Assembly: GCA_021202205.1 (NCBI GenBank)
Contig: JAJQDJ010000281.1
Location: forward strand, 1 to 6,337
DNA length: 6,337 nt
Source of the DNA: Erysipelotrichaceae bacterium
GTDB lineage: Bacteria; Bacillota_I; Bacilli_A; Erysipelotrichales; Coprobacillaceae
Reading direction: 5' to 3'
Positions 1-6,297 of the stretch are shown here, in pieces (position 1 is the stretch's first letter; every line of letters begins with the position of its first letter). Position numbers and translations under genes: made by a program. Under the pieces are notes generated by a model that ran no database searches, had not been told where the DNA came from, and worked only from the letters and a program-made list of their open reading frames with translations.

Positions 1-68
1 ATAAAAATTAAATTTTTTTCATCTTAATTCCACTTTCTGCTTGCAATTCGGGTATTTCATATTAAACT

Positions 69-83
69 ATGCTTCTAAAGCAT
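69..83. repeat. Small perfect hairpin beyond the glgP terminator
   Basis: ATGCTT and AAGCAT form a perfect 6-bp inverted repeat with a 3-nt loop. It lies just beyond the T-tract of the glgP terminator in the direction of glgP transcription. On the minus strand it is followed by AGTTTAAT, which is a poor U-tract, so it is at best a back-up terminator or an RNA 3'-end structure. The rest of 1-68 holds no convincing gene on either strand. Confidence 0.45.
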
Positions 84-113
84 AAAAACAGGAATTCTTT
101 AGAAATTCCTGTT
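84..113 (-). terminator. Intrinsic terminator of the glgB-glgP operon
   Basis: Read on the minus strand, AACAGGAATT and AATTCCTGTT form a perfect 10-bp stem around a 7-nt loop. The stem runs into five consecutive T residues (88-84), two of them inside the stem. It begins 23 nt after the glgP stop codon, the normal place for Rho-independent termination of the operon. On the plus strand the hairpin is not followed by a T run, so it appears to work in one direction only. Confidence 0.85.
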
Positions 114-136
114 CAAGAATTATTTAAATTAAGTTT

Positions 137-2533
137 TTATCTTCTTACACGATCAATTTTCCAAATATCTCTGACATACTCTTCAATTGTTCTATCACTA
201 GAGAAATATCCAGATTGAGCTATATTAACTAAGCAAATATGAGCCCATTTAGCTTGATCTTTATATAATGTTTCAATTCTTGCATGTGCATCAATATATG
301 AGTTAAAGTCAGCAAATAAGAAATATTCATCATTACGATTCATCAATTCATCAAAGATCATTCTAAATTCTTCTCTAGAAGAATGGAATGTACCATCAAC
401 GAATGAATCAACAACACGTTTAATTCTTGGGTCATTATTATAATAATCCCAGGCATTATTGCGTCCACTATTTCTTAAATCATTAATTTCATTATCCTTC
501 AAACCAAAGATAACAATATTGTCACGACCAACACGCTCATCAATTTCAACGTTAGCACCATCCAATGTACCAATCGTAATAGCACCATTCATCATAAACT
601 TCATACAACCAGTACCACTTGCTTCTTTACCAGCTGTTGAGATTTGTTCTGATACATCTGCAGCAGGCATAATCTTTTCAGCAATCGTCACACCATAGTT
701 TTCAATAAATACGACTTTCAAGTAATCTTTTGTATCTGGATCGTTGTTTACAACATCAGCTACGCTATTAATTAACTTAATAACTTTTTTAGCAAAATAG
801 TAAGCTGGAGCTGCTTTAGCAGCAAAGATGAATGTTCTTGGATAGATTCTGAAGTTTGGATTAGCTTTCATTTCCTGATATAGGTAAATGATATGCATAA
901 CATTTAATAATTGACGTTTATAAGCATGTAATCTCTTTACTTGAATATCAAAGATACTATCAACATCTACTTCAATACCATTATGTTCTAAGATATAATC
1001 AGCCAATACTTGTTTTCTTTGACGTTTAACGTTGTGGAATTTACCTTGAACAATTGAATCATCAACATAAGGCATGAGATTTTCTAATTTTTCTGGATGC
1101 TTAATCCAATCATCACCAATTGTTTCATTCAATAATTCTGTTAATTCAGGATTTGAATAAGCCAACCAACGACGATGTGTAATACCATTGGTCTTATTGT
1201 TGAATTTATCAGGATATAAATAATAGAAATCTTTCATTTCCTGATTAATCAAGATATTAGTATGTAACTGAGCAACTCCATTGACTGAGAAACTTCCAGC
1301 AATAGCTAAATGAGCCATATGAACCTGACCATCTTTAATAATCATAACACGATTAAGTAAATCATTATTATTGTCACTATATTGTTTAACAAAACCAATA
1401 AAACGACGATTGATTTCTTCAATAATCTGATAGATTCTTGGAAGTAATGTACGCATAGTATCTACAGGCCATTTTTCTAAGGCTTCAGCTAAAATAGTAT
1501 GGTTTGTATAAGCACATGTATGTGTTGTAATATGCCATGCATCTTCCCATTCCATGTTATAATCATCAACTAAAATTCTCATTAATTCTGGAATAACCAA
1601 TACAGGGTGTGTATCATTTAATTGAATAACATTCTTTTCATGGAAATTATCCAATGATGGATAAACACGTAAATGAGCTTTAACAATAGCTGTTAAACCT
1701 GCACATACAAAGAAGTATTGCTGTTTTAAACGTAATGTTCTACCAGCTAATGTAGAATCATCTGGATATAGTGTTTGACAAATATCCCTAACTTCTGTTG
1801 CATATTGTCTAAAATCTTTATTAGATGGAATATTTTCGCTTGGTTCTGCATGCCATAAACGTAATGTATTGGTAACAGTTGTATCATTACCTACAATAGG
1901 CATATCATAAGGAACAGCTCTGACACATTCAGCATCAACATGATCCCATTTACCAGTTTTAGAATTCCATACAGTGTGTCCGTAGAACTTCACATCAACA
2001 GCATGTTTAGGTTTTCTAATTTCCCACATATTACCAAGCTTTAACCATTGATCAGGTACTTCTACTTGATAACCATTTTCAATCTTTTGTTTAAATAAAC
2101 CATATTCATAACGAATCGTATTACCAAAAGCAGGATAAGATAAAGATGCTAGTGAATCCATAAAACAAGCAGCTAATCTACCTAAACCACCATTACCTAA
2201 TCCAGCATCAGTTTCTAGTTCTTCCAAATCATGAATATTAATGCCATAATCAGCTAAACCTTCTTTAGCAATTTCATATATACCTAAATTCATCATATTA
2301 TTAACTAATAAACGACCAATCAAGAACTCCATTGAAAAATAATGAACTTGTTTTTGATAATTCGTTCTCGTAGCCATTTTAGTCATAGCCCAGTTCACTG
2401 ATGCATAATCTCTTACCATAGTTTCCAATACCATAAACTTTTCTGTTATATGTGATTCTTCTACAGTACGACCATAAGCTTCTATAATTCTTTTCGAAAA
2501 CTCATATTTAAATTCTTCTTTTGTTTTAAACAT
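137..2533 (-). CDS. glgP: Glycogen/maltodextrin phosphorylase (GT35)
   Basis: This 798-residue protein is a full-length alpha-glucan phosphorylase, of the usual family size (about 750-850 residues). Such enzymes use pyridoxal phosphate and inorganic phosphate to cut alpha-1,4-glucan from the non-reducing end, releasing glucose-1-phosphate in the cytoplasm. Visible family blocks are HYFSMEFLIGR (64-74), DAGLGNGGLGRLAACF (109-124), VIQLNDTHP (302-310), KTNGITHRRWL (447-457), QVKRLHAYKRQLLN (531-544) and the cofactor motif EASGTGCMKFMMN (637-649). K645 is the predicted Schiff-base lysine. The cofactor motif has Cys643 where many homologues have Asn, which the family pattern tolerates. The ATG start has AAGGAG seven bases upstream. 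The gene is second in an operon with glgB and is followed by a terminator. Sequence alone does not separate glycogen from maltodextrin preference; pairing with glgB favours glycogen, so malP is the alternative name. Confidence 0.96.
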   Translation of the reverse strand: MFKTKEEFKYEFSKRIIEAYGRTVEESHITEKFMVLETMVRDYASVNWAMTKMATRTNYQKQVHYFSMEFLIGRLLVNNMMNLGIYEIAKEGLADYGINIHDLEELETDAGLGNGGLGRLAACFMDSLASLSYPAFGNTIRYEYGLFKQKIENGYQVEVPDQWLKLGNMWEIRKPKHAVDVKFYGHTVWNSKTGKWDHVDAECVRAVPYDMPIVGNDTTVTNTLRLWHAEPSENIPSNKDFRQYATEVRDICQTLYPDDSTLAGRTLRLKQQYFFVCAGLTAIVKAHLRVYPSLDNFHEKNVIQLNDTHPVLVIPELMRILVDDYNMEWEDAWHITTHTCAYTNHTILAEALEKWPVDTMRTLLPRIYQIIEEINRRFIGFVKQYSDNNNDLLNRVMIIKDGQVHMAHLAIAGSFSVNGVAQLHTNILINQEMKDFYYLYPDKFNNKTNGITHRRWLAYSNPELTELLNETIGDDWIKHPEKLENLMPYVDDSIVQGKFHNVKRQRKQVLADYILEHNGIEVDVDSIFDIQVKRLHAYKRQLLNVMHIIYLYQEMKANPNFRIYPRTFIFAAKAAPAYYFAKKVIKLINSVADVVNNDPDTKDYLKVVFIENYGVTIAEKIMPAADVSEQISTAGKEASGTGCMKFMMNGAITIGTLDGANVEIDERVGRDNIVIFGLKDNEINDLRNSGRNNAWDYYNNDPRIKRVVDSFVDGTFHSSREEFRMIFDELMNRNDEYFLFADFNSYIDAHARIETLYKDQAKWAHICLVNIAQSGYFSSDRTIEEYVRDIWKIDRVRR

Positions 2534-2539
2534 AATATT

Positions 2540-2546
2540 CTCCTTA
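2540..2546 (-). promoter_or_regulatory. glgP ribosome binding site overlapping the glgB stop codon
   Basis: The minus strand reads TAAGGAG, then six bases (AATATT), then the glgP ATG at 2533. The first three bases are the glgB stop codon, so stop and Shine-Dalgarno share bases. A ribosome finishing glgB ends on the glgP initiation site, which suggests translational coupling and a fixed ratio of the two enzymes. The coupling itself is inferred. Confidence 0.85.
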
Positions 2547-4424
2547 CTTTGTTTTAGTCTTTAACGAGAATATCATACCTGAAAATGGCGCAATGTCAAT
2601 AGAAATTGAATTTTCTTTACCATTCACTAAGATTTTTTTAGACTTTATTGCACGTTTATTAACAATATTTTTACCTGTGTAATAATCCGTATCTGTATTA
2701 ATAATTTCCTTATATGTTCCTGCTATTGGAACTGGTATTTGATAGCCATGATGTTCATTACCAATAAAGTTCATAACACATACCAAAACATCTTCCCCTA
2801 AAGCATCATATCGAGCATATGCAAAGACACTTTGTTTCTTATCATCTACAACCAACCACTCAAAACCTTCTGGTCCATAGTCTCTTTCATATAAAGCAGG
2901 ATGTTCTAGTAAAATATGATTCAAATCTCTAAAATAGCGATGGAACGAATCATGTTGTGGATATGTTAAGATATTCCATCCTAAAGCCTTCTTCTCATCC
3001 CATTCTTTATATTCTGCTAATTCATTACCCATAAAGTTTAATTTCTTACCTGGATGGGTCATCATATAAAGATATAAATCCTTAACTTGAGCAAATTTTT
3101 GATCATTATCGCCCCACATTTTATCTAATATAGTTCCTTTACTATGTACGACTTCATCATGTGAAAATGGTAAGATATAATTTTCACCATAGAAATACAT
3201 CATAGAAAATGTGAGTTTATTATGTGTATCATCATATTGACGGAATACTGGATCTTTTTTGAAATAAGCCAAAGTATCGTTCATCCATCCTAAATCCCAT
3301 TTATAATCAAAACCTAATCCTCCATAATCTGGAGATCTTGTTACACCAGGATAATCTGAAGAATCTTCAGCAATCATCATAACACTAGGGAAATAACCAT
3401 TCATATGATTATTCATACGTTTCATTAATTCCACAGCACCATCATTAACACCACGTTCTTTATTGCCACCCCAGTAAATCAAATTACTAATAGCATCAAA
3501 ACGAATACCATCAACATGGAAATAGTTACACCAAAAATGAACAGCTGACATAATAAAACTTCTAACTTCAGCTCTTCCTAAATCAAAATAGCTACTACCC
3601 CATTCTGTATATCTTAAATTGATATCAGGATATTCATATACAAAACCACCATCAAACTCTCTTAAACCATGAGCATCATTAACAAAATGAGCAGGTACAA
3701 AGTCCATAATGACACCAATATTATTCTTATGACATGCTGCAATAAAATGCATCAATTGTTTAGGGTGTCCATAACGACTTGTAGCACTAAAATAACCAGT
3801 AGGCTGATAACCCCATGATCCATCAAATGGGAATTCATTCAAAGGCATTAATTCAATATGAGAAAAACCTTGTTCTACAACATAAGGAATGATTTCATCA
3901 ATCATTTCTTCATAACTATAAAATTCTCCATCTTCTTCTTCAGTAAATTCTTTCTTAAGCTTCCAAGAACCAATATTTGCTTCATAAATATTGAGAACCT
4001 TATCAAAGTTTTTAGTACGCTTATTCATCCAACATTTGTCATTCCAGCGATAACCATCCATTTTATACACTTTAGAAGCTGTACCAGGTCTAAGCTCACT
4101 AAAGAAAGCATATGGATCCGCACGCTCAACATAATTACCAGATTGCGTTTCTATACGATATTTATACACTGCATATTGTTTTAATTTTGGAATAAATAAA
4201 GTATAAATACCACCATCATTGTATTTCTCCATTACATGCTCTTCACCATTCCACTTATTGAAATCTCCAATAACCTGAACACTCTTAGCATTTGGTGCAT
4301 AAACTGTAAATCTTACACCTTTAACACCATCTTCTTCACCTATGTGTGCCCCAAAAATGCGGTATGCTTCAAGGCAATTCCCTTCATGAAAAAGCTGAAT
4401 TAAAAAATCGTCTAATTTGGTCAT
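2544..4424 (-). CDS. glgB: 1,4-alpha-glucan branching enzyme (GH13, GlgB)
   Basis: This 626-residue protein is a bacterial glycogen branching enzyme: it cuts an alpha-1,4 chain and rejoins it through an alpha-1,6 bond. An N-terminal CBM48-type beta-sandwich spans roughly 25-115 (VRFTVYAPNAKSVQVIGDFN). The GH13 barrel follows at about 145-500, with a C-terminal beta domain at about 515-626. Diagnostic blocks are GSWGYQPTGYFSATSRYG (202-219), region I DFVPAHF (241-247), region II DGIRFDAIS (305-313, nucleophile D310), region III IAEDSSDYPGVT (351-362, acid/base E353) and region IV SHDEVVHSKGT (421-431, D423). The catalytic triad is therefore intact. Region III has AED where most branching enzymes have AEE, a conservative change next to the catalytic Glu. 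The extra N-terminal N1 domain of E. coli GlgB is absent, as in many Firmicutes. The ATG follows a strong GGAGGAGG site. It is the first gene of the operon, ten bases from glgP. Confidence 0.96.
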   Translation of the reverse strand: MTKLDDFLIQLFHEGNCLEAYRIFGAHIGEEDGVKGVRFTVYAPNAKSVQVIGDFNKWNGEEHVMEKYNDGGIYTLFIPKLKQYAVYKYRIETQSGNYVERADPYAFFSELRPGTASKVYKMDGYRWNDKCWMNKRTKNFDKVLNIYEANIGSWKLKKEFTEEEDGEFYSYEEMIDEIIPYVVEQGFSHIELMPLNEFPFDGSWGYQPTGYFSATSRYGHPKQLMHFIAACHKNNIGVIMDFVPAHFVNDAHGLREFDGGFVYEYPDINLRYTEWGSSYFDLGRAEVRSFIMSAVHFWCNYFHVDGIRFDAISNLIYWGGNKERGVNDGAVELMKRMNNHMNGYFPSVMMIAEDSSDYPGVTRSPDYGGLGFDYKWDLGWMNDTLAYFKKDPVFRQYDDTHNKLTFSMMYFYGENYILPFSHDEVVHSKGTILDKMWGDNDQKFAQVKDLYLYMMTHPGKKLNFMGNELAEYKEWDEKKALGWNILTYPQHDSFHRYFRDLNHILLEHPALYERDYGPEGFEWLVVDDKKQSVFAYARYDALGEDVLVCVMNFIGNEHHGYQIPVPIAGTYKEIINTDTDYYTGKNIVNKRAIKSKKILVNGKENSISIDIAPFSGMIFSLKTKTK

Positions 4425-4431
4425 AATAAAA

Positions 4432-4439
4432 CCTCCTCC
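4432..4439 (-). promoter_or_regulatory. Strong glgB ribosome binding site
   Basis: The minus strand reads GGAGGAGG followed by TTTTATT and the glgB ATG. This is a near-consensus Shine-Dalgarno with about 7-nt spacing. It fixes the start at 4424 and predicts efficient translation. It differs from the GGTGA-type sites of the two genes to its right. Confidence 0.9.
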
Positions 4440-4447
4440 GTAATTTT

Positions 4448-4476
4448 ATTATATATGAATTCATATTAAAAATCAT
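4448..4476 (-). promoter_or_regulatory. Candidate promoter of glgB-glgP
   Basis: A consensus TATAAT lies at 4453-4448 on the minus strand, 23 bases before the glgB start codon. At 17-bp spacing the -35 position (4476-4471) reads ATGATT, only three of six consensus bases, and there is no TG extension. A weak -35 leaves room for an activator or a regulated promoter. The predicted start site is near 4441, giving a leader of about 16-17 nt. The -10 call is fairly firm; the -35 is tentative because the DNA is very AT-rich. Confidence 0.55.
4453..4466. repeat. 14-bp perfect palindrome at the glgB -10 box
   Basis: ATATGAATTCATAT is perfectly self-complementary and overlaps the upstream edge of the candidate glgB -10 by one base, lying in the -10/-35 spacer. 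A repressor bound there would block the operon. No other copy was noticed in the window. Chance palindromes are fairly common in AT-rich DNA, so the operator role is only a suggestion. Confidence 0.4.
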
Positions 4477-4497
4477 TAACAATTCATTTTTACTATC

Positions 4498-4528
4498 AAA
4501 AAAAGCAGGTGTGATATCACCCCTACTT
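4498..4528 (-). terminator. Intrinsic terminator after the nucleoid-associated protein gene
   Basis: On the minus strand, AAGTAGGGGTGA pairs with TCACACCTGCTT to give a stem of about ten to eleven pairs with one G/A mismatch and one G-T wobble. The tip is the palindrome GTGATATCAC (4511-4520), and seven T residues follow (4504-4498). The 5' arm begins in the last Lys codon and includes the stop codon TAG of the gene, so the terminator overlaps the coding end. It separates that gene from the glgB operon that follows on the same strand. Confidence 0.9.
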
Positions 4529-5509
4529 TATAACGATTTCATTGACATCTTTGAGGATAATTTGATAACTACCATCCTCCTGTCTTATCTTTTGTATCCT
4601 TTGACCACTTAAATATTCATCAACTGGTAATTTAACTTCAATATCATCATCTAATACCAATTTACATGTATCAATAGAAGGTATTGATACATTTTCAACT
4701 TCCGAATCTTCATCTATTCCTAGATCTTTCATCATCGTTTCACTTTCTTCTTGAGCTTGATAATCTTTTTCTAATACTTTACGCACAATTTCTAATGGTT
4801 TCACAGGTTGATTGGTATCAACTTTTTCCTGTATTTCACTTTTCATCAATGGTAATGCTTTTCCATCATTGACTTGATAAAGATCATCCATTTTTTTAAT
4901 GACTTTTGTCATTGTCGAAATTTTTTGCTTATCGGTTAAAGCTTCTTCACCTTTGATCCATTGTGCATTCAAATAAAAATCCTTTTTACCATCAATTGTA
5001 TATTTCTTTTCAATAAGATAAAGTTTCTTACTATCACAATTCATAATAATAGCTTCATCAACACTTGCTCCTTGGGTTGGTAAAACTTGTTGCTTAGTAA
5101 TACGTACTAATCCATCTTCAACTACACTCATATCAATTGTACGATAATTCAATTTTAAGACAGCTATGATTTTTTCACCATCTTTATAACAATCTACAAA
5201 AAGAACATTACAACTAGGCATTTCTTCAATAACTGATCCTAAAGTAAATAGTTTATCAGTAATATCACTGGCTTGTTTAATAAATTCTTCATCACTTTCA
5301 CACATCTTATCACTTCTTAGCATGAGTTCATGTAAACTACCTACTGTTAATTCTTTCATAGCTGGAGATGTTAATGCTTTCTCTACTTTTTTACGATAGT
5401 AATCAATATTGGTTTCATTCATATCCACAAACTCTTTAGAATGATAAATCTTTCTATGTTCAAAGTCCATCATATGCATAAGTATCTTATTTATAATTAT
5501 TGTATTCAT
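4523..5509 (-). CDS. Nucleoid-associated protein, NA37/YejK (NdpA) family
   Basis: This predicted 328-residue soluble protein has no signal peptide or membrane segment. It resembles the 37-kDa nucleoid-associated protein family; E. coli YejK/NdpA is about 335 residues. Matching features are the opening IIINKILMHMMD (4-15), a central strand-rich part with NVLFVDCYKDGEKIIAVLKLNY (101-122), VLPTQGASVDEAIIM (142-156) and LNAQWIKGEEALTDKQKIS (180-198), and the family-like ending GSYQIILKDVNEI (313-325). The 210-275 stretch is charged and probably helical. Family members associate with the nucleoid, and YejK interacts with topoisomerase IV; the role in Firmicutes is poorly defined. I chose ATG 5509 over GTG 5518 because AAGGGTGA sits five bases before the ATG, and the GTG lies inside that site. 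The gene is divergent from yaaA and ends in its own terminator. The family call rests on remembered patterns, not a search. Confidence 0.8.
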   Translation of the reverse strand: MNTIIINKILMHMMDFEHRKIYHSKEFVDMNETNIDYYRKKVEKALTSPAMKELTVGSLHELMLRSDKMCESDEEFIKQASDITDKLFTLGSVIEEMPSCNVLFVDCYKDGEKIIAVLKLNYRTIDMSVVEDGLVRITKQQVLPTQGASVDEAIIMNCDSKKLYLIEKKYTIDGKKDFYLNAQWIKGEEALTDKQKISTMTKVIKKMDDLYQVNDGKALPLMKSEIQEKVDTNQPVKPLEIVRKVLEKDYQAQEESETMMKDLGIDEDSEVENVSIPSIDTCKLVLDDDIEVKLPVDEYLSGQRIQKIRQEDGSYQIILKDVNEIVIK

Positions 5510-5514
5510 ATTTT

Positions 5515-5522
5515 TCACCCTT
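5515..5522 (-). promoter_or_regulatory. Ribosome binding site fixing the ATG start at 5509
   Basis: The minus strand reads AAGGGTGA, five bases (AAAAT), then ATG at 5509. An alternative GTG start at 5518 falls within this site and has no room for its own, so the start at 5509 is preferred. The yaaA side has the same GGTGA-N5-ATG arrangement. Confidence 0.8.
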
Positions 5523-5526
5523 ACGG

Positions 5527-5535
5527 ATTATAACA
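5527..5535 (-). promoter_or_regulatory. Extended -10 promoter of the nucleoid-associated protein gene
   Basis: TGTTATAAT on the minus strand is a perfect extended -10 (TGn plus TATAAT). At 17-bp spacing the -35 position (5555-5550) reads TTTCTT, weak, as is usual for extended -10 promoters. The start site is predicted near 5520, giving an 11-nt leader that begins at the GGGTGA ribosome binding site. The box lies in the left arm of the inverted repeat. Confidence 0.75.
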
Positions 5536-5558
5536 TGATTTATTTTAAAAAGAAATCA

Positions 5559-5567
5559 TGTTATAAT
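5559..5567 (+). promoter_or_regulatory. Extended -10 promoter of yaaA
   Basis: TGTTATAAT on the plus strand is a perfect extended -10 and mirrors the box on the other side of the inverted repeat. The 17-bp -35 position (5539-5544) reads TTTATT, which is weak. The start site is predicted near 5574, giving a leader of about 10 nt. An in-frame ATG at 5572 lies at or before this start site, which argues against its use. Confidence 0.75.
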
Positions 5568-5573
5568 TTTTAT

Positions 5574-5578
5574 GGTGA
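5574..5578 (+). promoter_or_regulatory. yaaA ribosome binding site deciding the start codon
   Basis: GGTGA followed by five bases (AGTTT) and ATG at 5584 sets the yaaA start. The earlier in-frame ATG at 5572 would add MVKF, has no ribosome binding site of its own and overlaps this one. Starting at 5584 gives MKIIIAPSKT, which matches how family proteins begin. Confidence 0.8.
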
Positions 5579-5583
5579 AGTTT

Positions 5584-6297
5584 ATGAAAATTATTATTGC
5601 TCCTAGCAAGACCATGAAATATCAGAAAACAGTATTTCAAGGTTCTTCTTTATTGTATCCACAAGAAACAAATTATCTTAAAAACATCTTACAACAATAC
5701 AATGACGAAAAGTTGTGTCAATTAATGAAGATTAATAGCAGGCAAGTATCTAAAGTTTATAGTTATTATCATGATGAATATAAAGAAGCTTGTGCAATTG
5801 AATTATATTCTGGTACGGTGTTTAAACAATTGGATAAAGATAATCTTATCAAACATCAGGATTATCTTAGTAACATTAATATTTTATCAGCATTGTATGG
5901 TGTATTAGAATATAATACTTTGATTACACCTTATCGTTTAGATATGACTATGAAACCCAATGATATCAATTTATATGATTATTGGTATACATCAGTTTAT
6001 CAATATTTCGAAAATGAAGATGTCATGATATCTTTAGCCTCACATGAATTCAATAAAATGATTCGTCGTCCTTATTATTTTATTGATTTTATCGAATATC
6101 AAGATAATAAAATCAAAAGAAATGCTACAATTATAAAAAAAGCTAGAGGCATGATGCTCAATACCATGATAGCCAATGAAATAACCACATTAGAAGATTT
6201 AAAGCAAATAACAATTGATGGTTTTACCTATCAACAAACTCAAGATAATCAATTAATATATGCAAGAAAAAAGATCACTTTGAAGCAATGTCATTAA
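5584..6297 (+). CDS. yaaA: Peroxide stress protein YaaA (DUF328/UPF0246)
   Basis: This 237-residue cytosolic protein belongs to the YaaA family; E. coli YaaA is 258 residues. In E. coli, YaaA is induced by OxyR, lowers free intracellular iron during hydrogen peroxide stress and so limits DNA damage; related structural work reports DNA binding. Family landmarks are the N-terminal IIAPSKTM (4-11), YSGTVFKQLD (75-84), NILSALYGVLEYNTLITPYRLDM (split at 99-108 and 109-121), NLYDYW (129-134), SLASHEFNKMI (150-160) and the C-terminal KKARGMMLNTMI (185-196). The end, DGFTYQQTQDNQLIYARK (212-229), also fits. The start at 5584 is chosen from the GGTGA site and family alignment. It is divergent from the nucleoid-associated protein gene, with 74 bases between start codons. 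No terminator is visible in the 40 bases after the stop, so transcription may continue. The family call is firm; the physiological role here is by homology. Confidence 0.94.
   Translation: MKIIIAPSKTMKYQKTVFQGSSLLYPQETNYLKNILQQYNDEKLCQLMKINSRQVSKVYSYYHDEYKEACAIELYSGTVFKQLDKDNLIKHQDYLSNINILSALYGVLEYNTLITPYRLDMTMKPNDINLYDYWYTSVYQYFENEDVMISLASHEFNKMIRRPYYFIDFIEYQDNKIKRNATIIKKARGMMLNTMIANEITTLEDLKQITIDGFTYQQTQDNQLIYARKKITLKQCH

Larger units (their letters stand above)
5527..5567. repeat. Perfect 15-bp inverted repeat carrying divergent -10 boxes
   Basis: The left arm ATTATAACATGATTT (5527-5541) and right arm AAATCATGTTATAAT (5553-5567) are exact reverse complements separated by 11 bases. Arm centres are 26 bp apart. 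Nine bases of each arm are the outward-facing extended -10 box; the inner six (AAATCA) are not explained by promoter consensus. The repeat lies upstream of both predicted start sites, so it is not expected in either transcript. It is probably a shared promoter/operator element rather than a terminator, as no T-run follows in a useful place for either gene. Confidence 0.85.

Noticed and set aside
19..60. Minus-strand mini-ORF of 13 codons (MKYPNCKQKVELR)
   Set aside because: It has no ribosome binding site, is very short and shows no recognisable family; chance is the simplest explanation.
8..61. Minus-strand reading that looks like a protein C-terminus (EIPELQAESGIKMKKI, then TAA)
   Set aside because: An in-frame stop lies only 18 codons upstream (62-64), no usable start or ribosome binding site is present, and it lies directly behind the glgP terminator. 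It may be a gene remnant, but it is too short to support.
459..698. Plus-strand open frame opposite glgP
   Set aside because: It is antisense to the conserved cofactor-binding region of GlgP and has no family features; a shadow of the real gene.
3858..4184. Plus-strand open frame of 108 codons opposite glgB
   Set aside because: It lies opposite conserved GlgB coding sequence, its composition is Ile/Phe-rich as expected for an antisense AT-rich frame, and it has no credible ribosome binding site.
4425..4522. A riboswitch or structured leader before glgB
   Set aside because: The predicted leader is under 20 nt and the upstream interval is filled by a promoter and the preceding terminator, leaving no room for an aptamer.
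4684..4872. Plus-strand open frame opposite the nucleoid-associated protein gene
   Set aside because: Its Leu/Phe/His-rich sequence mirrors the acidic and lysine-rich codons of the real gene on the other strand.
5491..5505. PerR-box-like sequence TTATAATTATTGTAT near the peroxide-stress gene
   Set aside because: It matches 12 of 14 defined positions of TTATAATnATTATAA, which is tempting for a yaaA regulator. But it lies within the first codons of the nucleoid-associated protein gene, about 70 bp upstream of the yaaA start site, and such AT-rich matches arise easily by chance. Only a PerR binding or mutant expression test would revive it.
5527..5567. The inverted repeat as a bidirectional terminator or a mobile-element end
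   Set aside because: It sits between divergent gene starts, not ends, lacks U-tract context, and no transposase or target-site duplication is present. Mirrored promoters explain it better.
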